Assembly: GCA_964562375.1 (NCBI GenBank)
Contig: CAZLSW010000057.1
Span: 1-22,036, forward strand
Source of the DNA: JAJPXC01 sp964562375
GTDB lineage: Bacteria > Bacteroidota > Bacteroidia > Bacteroidales > Muribaculaceae
Direction of reading: 5' to 3'
DNA length: 22,036 nt
The first letter of the stretch is position 1, and every line of letters begins with the position of its first letter. Below are positions 5,920 through 12,809 of the stretch, piece after piece. The notes under the pieces were generated by a model. The model was not told the origin of the DNA, searched no databases, and saw only the letters and a list, made by a program, of their open reading frames with translations. A program made the position numbers and the translations under genes.

Positions 5920-8280
5920 ATGATTAAACGATTCTTAGCGGCCACAGCCATTGCCGCGTTAGCTTTCCCCAGCGCCCACGCCGATAGAGGCCAAATCACG
6001 GCCACCACCTCACAAGGGCGCGCCGTCACTGTCACTGTGATTAACGACCATGTGATCAAGGTCGAAAACAACCTCAAAGGCGAGACCACTCCAGTTTCGC
6101 GAGGCACCGTCCTTGCCCCCGACGAGAATTTCAAGGGCAAAACCGTCACCGTGGGCGACCTTACTAGCCTCATCACCCCGGGTGGCATCACCGCCTCGGT
6201 TAACGCCTCCACTGGCGAGGTTACACTCTCGGCTGGTGCCGGGCGCACGGTCACCGATCCCGGCCTGCGCGAGCTTAAGGACGGCAAACGCTCCTTGAGC
6301 CTATACACTACCGGAACTGGCAACTTTTACGGCGCCGGCGAGCGTGGCCACAGCTACAACCTCAAGGGCGACACCCTCGTCATGTACAACAAGCAAAACT
6401 ACGGCTACACACGCGGCGAGAAACGCATCTCGCAGATGAACATCACCATGCCCCTATACCTGTCGAGCGACGGCTACGCGCTGGTGTTTGACGACTTCGG
6501 AGCCGCCGAGATGATTCTCGCCAATCCCATCCAATACATCACCGAGAGCCCAACGCCCGTTAGCTACTACTTCGTCGCTGGCGACGGGGGAACATTAGCC
6601 TCTACCGTGGAGCAATTGTCGGGTTTGACGGGTCGTCAGGACCTTCCCCCGCTGTGGTCGCTGGGCTACATCACCTCCAAATACGGCTACCACACCCAGG
6701 CCGAGACCACTGGCGTAATCGACACCCTCAAGCGTCGCGACTACCCCGTTGACGGCGTCGTGCTAGACCTCTACTGGTACGGCAAGGAGCAGGACATGGG
6801 TCGCCTTGCTTGGGACAAGGACCAGTGGCCCGACCATAAAAAGATGCTCGCCGACCTCAAGAAGCGCGGCGTAAACATGGTGATCATCTCCCAGCCCTAC
6901 ATCCTCCAAAACGGTCGCGGCCTGGACAATTACAACCTCCTCGCCGAGAAGGGCTTGATGCTCAAAAACGCCGAGGGCGACGTGCAGCCCGTCACCATCT
7001 GGGTGGGTGAAGGAGGCATGTTTGACGTCTCCAACCCCGATACACGCAAGTGGCTCGCCGACCGCTACGACCAACTCACCGAGGAGGGCGTCACCGGCTG
7101 GTGGGGAGACCTTGGCGAACCTGAGGTGCACCCCGAGGACGGCGTCCATTTCAACGGCCTCACAGCCCGCCAATACCACAACCAATACGGCAACGACTGG
7201 AGTGAGATAATCTACGACCTCTTCCAAGAGAAATACCCCGACACCCGACTGATGACCATGATGCGCGGTGGCACCACCGGACTACAGCGCTACTCTGTAT
7301 TCCCCTGGTCGACCGACGTGTCCCGCTCTTGGGGTGGCCTCCAGCCTCAGGTCACCATCATGCTCAACTCCGGTCTCTCGGGTCTGGGCTACATGAGCCA
7401 CGACGTGGGCGGCTTCGCTGTCGACAAGGAGAACCCCCGCGACCCCGAGCTTTACATCCGCTGGTTGCAATTGGGACTGTTCTCCCCCGTGCTGCGCACC
7501 CACGCGCAATTTGACGCCGAGCCTTACAAATACCCCGCCGAGGAGTCGATTGCCAAGGCTCTCATCAAGGAGCGCTACCGCTGGCTCCCCTACAACTACA
7601 CCCTCGCCTATGAGAACGCCTCCAAGGGATACCCGATGGTGCGTCCCCTGAGCTTCACCCAAGCCGGCCAAACCGCCTACGACGAGATTTGGGATCAATA
7701 CCTCTGGGGCAATGACGTGCTAGTGGCTCCCGTGCTTGAGAAGGGCGCTACCTCCCGCCAGGTGGTGATCCCCGCCGGCGAGTGGCTATATCTCACCAAA
7801 GAGGACGGCAAGGTATACACCGAGGGCGACACCGTAACCGTTGACGCTCCCCTCGACGTGCTTCCCCTGTTCGTCCGCCGCGGCGCTTTCCTGCCCATGG
7901 CCGACTATAAGATGCAGAACACCGGCGACTACCGCCCTGGCCAGTTGACTCTCAACTACTACCCCTCCACCGAGGCCACCACAGGCTACGTTTACGAGGA
8001 CGACGCACAGTCAACCAAGTCGCTGAGCGCCAACGAGTACGCAATCCTTGGCTTCCAAGGTCAGCAAGCTCCCGACGGCCAAATCACTGTCAAGGTCACC
8101 CTCGACGGCTCCTATCCCGGTATGCCCGCCAAGCGCAAAATCTCCCTTGTGATCCACAACGTTGACAAGGCTCCCGCATCGGCCGAGGTTGACGGCAAGC
8201 GCGTCAAAGCCACCTACAACGCCGCCTCCCACACCGTCACCATCCCCCTCACCGGTCCCTCCACCGTCACCCTCCGTTAG
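5920..8280 (+). CDS. Secreted GH31 alpha-glucosidase-type hydrolase
   Basis: A 786-residue glycoside hydrolase family 31 enzyme, expected to cleave alpha-linked glucosides (or related xylosides/galactosides) with retention. A Sec signal peptide (MIKRFLAATAIAALAFPSAHA) has no lipobox cysteine, so the enzyme is probably periplasmic. An N-terminal beta domain covers about 25-230. The barrel starts near PPLWSLGYITSKYGY at 243-257 and contains VVLDLYWYG (280-288). In GWWGDLGE, D397 is the expected nucleophile; in PWSTDVSRSW, D466 is the expected acid/base; SHDVGGF at 493-499 is the substrate-binding aspartate loop. LPLFVRRGAFLPM and a C-terminal beta (DUF5110-like) domain finish the protein. It has no SusC/SusD partner nearby and seems monocistronic. 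The exact substrate is not determinable. Confidence 0.93.
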   Translation: MIKRFLAATAIAALAFPSAHADRGQITATTSQGRAVTVTVINDHVIKVENNLKGETTPVSRGTVLAPDENFKGKTVTVGDLTSLITPGGITASVNASTGEVTLSAGAGRTVTDPGLRELKDGKRSLSLYTTGTGNFYGAGERGHSYNLKGDTLVMYNKQNYGYTRGEKRISQMNITMPLYLSSDGYALVFDDFGAAEMILANPIQYITESPTPVSYYFVAGDGGTLASTVEQLSGLTGRQDLPPLWSLGYITSKYGYHTQAETTGVIDTLKRRDYPVDGVVLDLYWYGKEQDMGRLAWDKDQWPDHKKMLADLKKRGVNMVIISQPYILQNGRGLDNYNLLAEKGLMLKNAEGDVQPVTIWVGEGGMFDVSNPDTRKWLADRYDQLTEEGVTGWWGDLGEPEVHPEDGVHFNGLTARQYHNQYGNDWSEIIYDLFQEKYPDTRLMTMMRGGTTGLQRYSVFPWSTDVSRSWGGLQPQVTIMLNSGLSGLGYMSHDVGGFAVDKENPRDPELYIRWLQLGLFSPVLRTHAQFDAEPYKYPAEESIAKALIKERYRWLPYNYTLAYENASKGYPMVRPLSFTQAGQTAYDEIWDQYLWGNDVLVAPVLEKGATSRQVVIPAGEWLYLTKEDGKVYTEGDTVTVDAPLDVLPLFVRRGAFLPMADYKMQNTGDYRPGQLTLNYYPSTEATTGYVYEDDAQSTKSLSANEYAILGFQGQQAPDGQITVKVTLDGSYPGMPAKRKISLVIHNVDKAPASAEVDGKRVKATYNAASHTVTIPLTGPSTVTLR

Positions 8281-8310
8281 GCACCCCGGAACGGCCATCA
8301 CTCGTAAATT

Positions 8311-8352
8311 CGTGCAATCGTGTATCCGTTAATTCGAGTACACGATTGCACG
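8311..8352. terminator. 14-bp perfect stem hairpin between convergent genes
   Basis: Arms 8311-8324 and 8339-8352 (CGTGCAATCGTGTA and its complement) flank a 14-base loop. It lies between the ends of the convergent GH31 gene and the minus-strand membrane peptide gene, where a bidirectional terminator would be expected. No clear T tract on either side. Confidence 0.45.
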
Positions 8353-8361
8353 CTTTCACGA

Positions 8362-8598
8362 TTACCCGAGGCGAGCGCACATTGATAAGACTTGGGCAAT
8401 CATTGTGCCAATACTCCCGAGGATTATGATGGCATGGGTTATGATGGCGCCTCGCCGTGGCATGGCCACCCCGAGAGGCCGCATGGCGAAATCCTCGATT
8501 TCTTCCCAGCTTTCATCATCCTCTCCCATAAAGCGCAGCCATCCGAGGATTTCTATAGCGAACAGGATATTAAACACTAAAAACCAAGCGAAAAGCAT
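8362..8598 (-). CDS. Small two-helix membrane protein
   Basis: A 78-residue protein I do not recognise. Residues 1-22 (MLFAWFLVFNILFAIEILGWL) form one hydrophobic helix and about 50-72 (AIITHAIIILGSIGTMIAQVL) a second. Between them is an acidic loop (MGEDDESWEEIEDF), so it is probably an inner-membrane hairpin. Its start lies four bases after the stop of the 8603-9373 gene on the same strand, so the two are almost certainly co-transcribed. Small two-helix peptides occur in toxin, holin-like and effector roles, but nothing in the sequence proves any of these. Confidence 0.6.
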   Translation of the reverse strand: MLFAWFLVFNILFAIEILGWLRFMGEDDESWEEIEDFAMRPLGVAMPRRGAIITHAIIILGSIGTMIAQVLSMCARLG

Positions 8599-8602
8599 CT
8601 TC

Positions 8603-9373
8603 TTAAGACTTTAAGTTGAAAATCAAGTTGTTAATGTAATTTGTTATGGCTTTTGCCCAGGGCTCATTAGGGTTGCGGTTGAGGAATCCCGGGTGGTAGC
8701 ATCGGTAGCACGTCACACCGCCGAGAGGACCTTCGCTAAACGAAAGTTTCGCTAACTTTCTCGTCGAGATATCGGGAAGGCATTGTTGCGTCGTGAAGGG
8801 CCCAAAAACTCTTTCAATAGCTTCATCGTAATCCGGGCCCGTGTGTAACACCACTAGATTGGGCTCAAACTCCTTTGCTTCGGCGATTTTCAGCTCCTTA
8901 AATAACTCATTAATCTCGTGGTCATGTCCCTTATATCCGTATTCGTAGCCTACAGGAGCGACGTTTAGGGCGATAAAACCAGCCCCAACGCTTTCGCAAA
9001 GGCTTTTTAATTCCATCATCCGGCGTTCCATGGGCGTTTGGCCACCCTCTCGTTCCAATTTGGCATGATAGGCAGCGTACAGCTTGGCGAGAGTGAAGGC
9101 ATCCAAATCAGGCACATAGACACCGTTTCCCGAAAATTCTCCGCCCCAGCACCCTGTCTCTTGGCCATAAAGCAGTACCCGCATCGGGGCACCGAGGAAT
9201 GCCTCCCGTGCCGTCACTATCTGTGGGTTAGTTAGCCGGATCGGATGAGTTTGATTGTATTGTTCCATGATTGGTCGTGCGTCTTTCATTATTTGTATAG
9301 CCAATTGGAGCAGGCGTACATTTTTTGCGTGATAAAACAACTCTTGTTGTTGAATTTCTTTTGGTTCAATCAT
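8603..9373 (-). CDS. UDG-superfamily-like protein (tentative)
   Basis: A 256-residue soluble protein. The order of motifs resembles the uracil-DNA glycosylase superfamily: VLLYGQETGCWGG at 66-78 would match the GQDPYH-type loop, FIALN at 133-137 the LLLN strand, NLVVLHTG at 162-169 the central strand, and CYHPGF at 225-230 the HPSP-type loop. If so it could excise bases from DNA or bind modified DNA, but the usual catalytic aspartate position carries glutamate (E72). It has two close cysteines (C222, C225). It is in an AT-richer island and is followed at four bases by a membrane peptide. A putative minus-strand promoter lies at 9567-9574. The assignment is by motif order only; an unknown hydrolase is the alternative. 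Confidence 0.5.
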   Translation of the reverse strand: MIEPKEIQQQELFYHAKNVRLLQLAIQIMKDARPIMEQYNQTHPIRLTNPQIVTAREAFLGAPMRVLLYGQETGCWGGEFSGNGVYVPDLDAFTLAKLYAAYHAKLEREGGQTPMERRMMELKSLCESVGAGFIALNVAPVGYEYGYKGHDHEINELFKELKIAEAKEFEPNLVVLHTGPDYDEAIERVFGPFTTQQCLPDISTRKLAKLSFSEGPLGGVTCYRCYHPGFLNRNPNEPWAKAITNYINNLIFNLKS

Positions 9374-9395
9374 AATTAAATGTAGAATGGTAGGG

Positions 9396-9530
9396 TTACT
9401 TTCTGGACTTGTATAGGACGTCCAACAAAGCGTTAAAGACTTTTAGAATGACTCCATTGTTTTGTAAATAGCTGATGTCGCTACAACTCCGTTTTCTCCT
9501 TCCAGTAAGAAGATTTAAATAATATTTCAT
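9396..9530 (-). CDS. Possible 44-residue basic peptide
   Basis: An open frame starting MKYYLNLLTGRRKRSC, with basic residues early and a hydrophobic C-terminal half (VILKVFNALLDVLY). It starts about 30 bases downstream of the predicted transcription start for the -7 box at 9567-9574 and ends 22 bases before the UDG-like gene. An in-frame ATG at 9584 lies upstream of that box. It may be a leader ORF or chance; I do not recognise it. The stretch 9374-9631 otherwise holds only a hairpin and the promoter. Confidence 0.3.
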   Translation of the reverse strand: MKYYLNLLTGRRKRSCSDISYLQNNGVILKVFNALLDVLYKSRK

Positions 9531-9538
9531 TGCTTTGG

Positions 9539-9574
9539 GGCGCAGGGGAAAATTAATCCTGCGCCACAAAGATA
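9539..9574 (-). promoter_or_regulatory. -7 box TATCTTTG and adjacent hairpin
   Basis: The minus strand reads TATCTTTG at 9574-9567, an exact fit to TAnnTTTG. An 8-base stem (9539-9546 with 9558-9565, GGCGCAGG/CCTGCGCC) directly follows and would lie at the very 5' end of the transcript or overlap its start. This probably drives the 8362-9373 genes with a leader of nearly 190 bases. A -33 element is not clear. Confidence 0.45.
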
Positions 9575-9631
9575 TCAACTTCATTAAAAAGTTATGGGGT
9601 TCCGCGAAAATTTACCCTGTAACTCGATATT

Positions 9632-10045
9632 TTATCCTTGATTGGAGAAAAGGTTGTGGTAGATCTCAGTAAGGATAGCGGCGCTGATGCCTTGATGGGC
9701 GCTTTCGTTATACTCGTGAGATTTCTTCCCTTCAATATACTTTTGTACCACCCCCATAATTGCCTTGTCATCGGTAGAGGCCAGTTTATAATGCTTAATC
9801 CGAGCTTTAAGGAAGGATTTCACCGCTTCGCTAAAGGCCGGCTTGTAGTAGGAATTGCGCAATTCCGATCTCTTGTATTTCCATCGGAAAGGGTCGAGGA
9901 GATCGTCTCTCAACTTCCTCGAAATCTTGAATTTCGCATCCTTGGCTTTGATTAAAATCCCATGTTCCACTAAAGCTCCCGTAAGAGTCGCCACATCCTG
10001 TGCCAGGCTCTCTAACGCTGGCTTGTCACCCCCCCGATATGTCAT
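9632..10045 (-). CDS. Unknown protein, likely 3' half of a split gene
   Basis: A 137-residue frame that I do not recognise. It is rich in basic residues (KDAKFKISRKLRDDLLDPFRWKYKRSELRN), appears mostly helical and has no membrane segment. Its ATG lies inside the end of the 250-residue gene at 10026-10778, overlapping by 20 bases. The junction contains a run of seven G on the coding strand. Removing one G would join the upstream frame to this one at residue D7 (SGG-DKPALES), giving a continuous helical protein of about 381 residues. So this is either a translationally coupled separate gene, the second half of a phase-variable or frameshifted gene, or an artefact of base calling in the run. Confidence 0.55.
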   Translation of the reverse strand: MTYRGGDKPALESLAQDVATLTGALVEHGILIKAKDAKFKISRKLRDDLLDPFRWKYKRSELRNSYYKPAFSEAVKSFLKARIKHYKLASTDDKAIMGVVQKYIEGKKSHEYNESAHQGISAAILTEIYHNLFSNQG

Positions 10046-10778
10046 TCTTTAGACCTTGAATATCAGTGGCCAACGCCTGAATAGGATTCTCAAGGAGCTT
10101 CTCCAACGACTCGCCCATTTCGCGTAAGTCCTTCAGTATTGTGTTAAGGATATTTTCAGTCTTGGTAGGTCCCTGGGGCAATATATTAATGCTGCGCCAC
10201 AGGGGGAAATAGCTGTGGGTGCTAAAGCGTTGAGAATCACCGTTCACTATGGTTTTGTCATTAATCTTGTTCTTCGCGTTCTTGACAATCTGGAATATTT
10301 CCTTGCGAAGGTCATCATTTAGCGACGCTTTGCGCCCGTATGACTTGATGCCGTAATATATTCCCTCATCATTTTTAAGGTCGAGTTCCACGACCAGCTC
10401 GTATCCCCATTTCTCTGGAAATTTGGGTTCTTCGACCTTCAGCTTGTATATCACATGGTGGTAGGAGCGCTCCATATAACATTCCTCCTGGGCGAATTTG
10501 AAATGGGTATCCTGACGTGCTAACTCGTCGCGATCGTCCAATTTCAGAATCATATCAATCCAAACGCGCATACGTCGGATTTGCTCCTTATCCGTGAGTG
10601 AGCAATGCGAGAGTGGGTCGTCATTTTTGTAATCCTTGATGGCTTGGGCGTAGTCATCGTCGAATTTTTTGCGATTTTCTTGGTAAGCATCATGAGCAAG
10701 GGCCCAGACGTCCTCGCGGGTGTCTTTCGACGCGGGACGAGCGGCTTTGATTATTTGGAGAAGATCTTCTTTAGTCAT
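10026..10778 (-). CDS. Unknown protein, likely 5' half of a split gene
   Basis: A 250-residue protein with no family I recognise. The N-terminal 90 residues are helical and charged (MTKEDLLQIIKAARP...EQIRRMRVWIDMILKL). A central beta-rich part has HHVIYKLKVEE and YELVVELDLKND followed by GIYYGIKSYG; then come an amphipathic helix and the segment FPLWRSINILP. The end (ALATDIQGLKNDISGG) runs into a seven-G tract and a TGA. The alternating strand pattern in the middle could fit a nuclease-type alpha/beta core, but no catalytic set is clear and I do not claim one. It has its own promoter (TAAATTTG with ATTG 20 bases upstream) divergent from the ABC exporter. Base composition is visibly more AT-rich than recF or GH31. 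Confidence 0.6.
   Translation of the reverse strand: MTKEDLLQIIKAARPASKDTREDVWALAHDAYQENRKKFDDDYAQAIKDYKNDDPLSHCSLTDKEQIRRMRVWIDMILKLDDRDELARQDTHFKFAQEECYMERSYHHVIYKLKVEEPKFPEKWGYELVVELDLKNDEGIYYGIKSYGRKASLNDDLRKEIFQIVKNAKNKINDKTIVNGDSQRFSTHSYFPLWRSINILPQGPTKTENILNTILKDLREMGESLEKLLENPIQALATDIQGLKNDISGG
10029..10035 (-). repeat. Seven-G homopolymer at ORF junction
   Basis: Seven C on the plus strand, hence seven G on the coding strand, within the 20-base overlap of the two unknown ORFs. The upstream ORF reads TCG GGG GGG TGA. With six G it would read TCG GGG GGT GAC AAG and continue in the downstream frame. This is a plausible slippage site for phase variation or transcriptional frameshifting. 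Confidence 0.75.
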
Positions 10779-10801
10779 TGGGTAGCAAGGTTAAGGGTTT
10801 A

Positions 10802-10833
10802 CAAATTTACTCATTAATTGGGAGGTGGGCAAT
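10802..10833 (-). promoter_or_regulatory. Promoter for the 10026-10778 gene
   Basis: On the minus strand a -33-like ATTG (10833-10830), a 20-base spacer and the -7 box TAAATTTG (10809-10802) match the Bacteroidetes sigma-ABfr pattern. Transcription would start near 10795, giving a leader of about 17 bases. Confidence 0.6.
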
Positions 10834-10856
10834 TTTGAGGGTGAGTTTCTTGGGAA

Positions 10857-10887
10857 TTGGTTAATCCGTGGAAAATCACTACCTTTG
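10857..10887 (+). promoter_or_regulatory. Promoter for the ABC exporter operon
   Basis: TTGG (10857-10860), a 19-base spacer and TACCTTTG (10880-10887) form a near-ideal Bacteroidetes promoter. Transcription would start near 10894, about 17 bases before the ATG at 10911. It is divergent from the promoter at 10802-10833, with the two -33 elements about 24 bases apart. Confidence 0.7.
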
Positions 10888-10910
10888 CACCTTGAAACTA
10901 ATGTGACTGA

Positions 10911-12737
10911 ATGAACGGATTCTTTTATATCCTCAAGCGCTTTGTGCCGCCCTATAAGAAGTATCTGATTCTCAATATCTTCTTCAATATCCTGGCGGCA
11001 TTCTTGACGCTGTTCTCCTTCGCTGTGATCATCCCCATCCTGGAGATGCTGTTCCAGATCAAGGAGGCTACCTACCATTATATGCCATTGGGCAGCGCGT
11101 CGCTTAAGGATGTGGTGTTCAACAACTTCTACTACTACACGCAGGAGGCGATTCAAGCCTACGGTCCTTCGGCCACGCTGGCGTTGCTCGCCGCCGTGCT
11201 GGTGTTCATGACACTGCTCAAAACGGGTGTCACCTACCTGTCGAGCTATTTCATCATCCCCATGCGCTCGGGTATCGTGCGCGACATCCGCAACTACGTG
11301 TACGACAAGATAGTAACCCTCCCCATATCGTTCTTCACATCCGAGCGCAAGGGCGACGTGATGGCCCGCATGAGCGGCGATGTGGCCGAAATCGAAAACT
11401 CCATCACTGCCTCCTTGGACATGATGTTCAAGAACCCGGTGATGATTATCGTCTGCCTGGCGATGATGATTATGATCTCGTGGCAGTTAACCTTGTTTGT
11501 GCTCGTGCTGTTGCCCATCGCGGGCTTGGTGATGGGACGCGTGGGCAAGCGCCTGAAACGCCAGTCGCTTGAGGGACAAAAGCAGTGGGGATTGCTCATG
11601 AGCGAGATTGAGGAAACCCTTGGCGGCTTGCGCATCATCAAAGCATTCAACGCTGAGCACAAAATCAAGGAGCGCTTCCATCGCGACAACCACATCTTTT
11701 ACCGCATCTCCAACCGCATCGCCCGTCGCCAATCACTTGCCCACCCGATGAGCGAACTCCTTGGTACTACGGCCATTGCGATTGTCCTATGGTTTGGGGG
11801 CACGCTCATCCTCACCGGGGCATCGTCGATGAACGCCGCGTCGTTCATCTACTACATGGTGATTTTCTACTCGATCATCAACCCGGCCAAGGACCTCTCC
11901 AAGGCCATGTACTCCATCCAGAAAGGCTTGGCGTCGATGGAGCGCGTCGACAAGATCCTCAACGCCGTCAATCCCATTACCGATCCCGTAAATCCTCGAG
12001 AAATCAAGGACTTGCGAGGCGAAATCAAATACAATGACGTTGATTTCAGCTACGGTCAGAACAAGGTGATCGACGATGTGTCGCTTCACATCCCCGCCGG
12101 AGCCACGGTGGCACTGGTGGGACAGAGCGGTTCGGGCAAGTCAACCCTGGCCGACCTGTTACCGCGCTTCTACGACGTGCAGGCCGGCTCGATCACCATC
12201 GACGGCGTCGACATCCGCCAGATGCGCGTCCACGACCTGCGAGCCATGATGGGCAACGTCAACCAGGAGGCCATCCTGTTCAACGACACCTTCTTCAACA
12301 ACATCACCTTCGGCGTCAAGGAAGCCACTATGGATCAAGTGATTGCGGCGGCTAAAATCGCCAACGCCCACGACTTCATCATGGCCACCGAAAAGGGCTA
12401 CGACACCAATATCGGCGACCGCGGGTGCAAGCTATCCGGTGGTCAGCGCCAACGTATCTCCATCGCCCGCGCCATCCTCAAGAACCCTCCCGTGTTGATT
12501 CTTGACGAGGCCACTTCGGCTCTCGACAGCGAGAGTGAACAGCTTGTGCAAGAGGCACTTGACCGCCTAATGAAGAACCGTACGACGCTCGTCATCGCCC
12601 ACCGCCTGTCGACAATCAAGAACGCCGACCTGATATGTGTAATGCACGAGGGCCGCATCGTCGAGCGAGGCACCCACCAGGAGCTCCTCGACCTCGGCAA
12701 ATATTACAAACACCTGGTAGATATGCAGAAATTCTGA
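10911..12737 (+). CDS. MsbA-like ABC exporter (fused permease-ATPase)
   Basis: A 608-residue type-IV half transporter of the MsbA/lipid exporter group, expected to work as a homodimer in the inner membrane, flipping lipid A precursors or other amphipathic substrates. Residues 1 to about 330 hold six membrane helices, with coupling-helix segments such as EERKGDVMARMSGDVAEIENS. The ATPase domain has Walker A GQSGSGKST (404-412), Q-loop NVNQE, signature LSGGQ (508-512), Walker B LILDEATSALD with D532/E533, and the H-loop histidine H564. All catalytic residues are present. It has its own promoter and is followed after about 70 bases by a lipoprotein and a second ABC system on the same strand, so co-transcription is possible. 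The MsbA role is inferred from similarity; drug or peptide export cannot be excluded. Confidence 0.9.
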   Translation: MNGFFYILKRFVPPYKKYLILNIFFNILAAFLTLFSFAVIIPILEMLFQIKEATYHYMPLGSASLKDVVFNNFYYYTQEAIQAYGPSATLALLAAVLVFMTLLKTGVTYLSSYFIIPMRSGIVRDIRNYVYDKIVTLPISFFTSERKGDVMARMSGDVAEIENSITASLDMMFKNPVMIIVCLAMMIMISWQLTLFVLVLLPIAGLVMGRVGKRLKRQSLEGQKQWGLLMSEIEETLGGLRIIKAFNAEHKIKERFHRDNHIFYRISNRIARRQSLAHPMSELLGTTAIAIVLWFGGTLILTGASSMNAASFIYYMVIFYSIINPAKDLSKAMYSIQKGLASMERVDKILNAVNPITDPVNPREIKDLRGEIKYNDVDFSYGQNKVIDDVSLHIPAGATVALVGQSGSGKSTLADLLPRFYDVQAGSITIDGVDIRQMRVHDLRAMMGNVNQEAILFNDTFFNNITFGVKEATMDQVIAAAKIANAHDFIMATEKGYDTNIGDRGCKLSGGQRQRISIARAILKNPPVLILDEATSALDSESEQLVQEALDRLMKNRTTLVIAHRLSTIKNADLICVMHEGRIVERGTHQELLDLGKYYKHLVDMQKF

Positions 12738-12768
12738 GTTGTTAGTTGTTAGTTGTTAGTTGTTAGTT
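12738..12768. repeat. Heptanucleotide tandem repeat GTTAGTT x4
   Basis: Four exact copies of GTTAGTT (12741-12768) preceded by a partial unit, starting right after the ABC exporter stop. It lies in the 72-base gap before the lipoprotein ATG at 12810. Such short tandem arrays can change copy number by slippage and so alter spacing between genes. Confidence 0.8.
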
Positions 12769-12809
12769 CTGAGATTATGATGATTAAATGCCCTTACAAA
12801 TTTTATAAA

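Noticed and set aside
10026..10778. PD-(D/E)XK nuclease assignment for the 250-residue protein
   Set aside because: The central strand-rich part with ELVVELDLKND is only suggestive; no complete catalytic set could be identified by eye.
12738..12768. Possible CRISPR or iteron origin
   Set aside because: A simple 7-base slippage array with no spacers and no replication initiator gene nearby.
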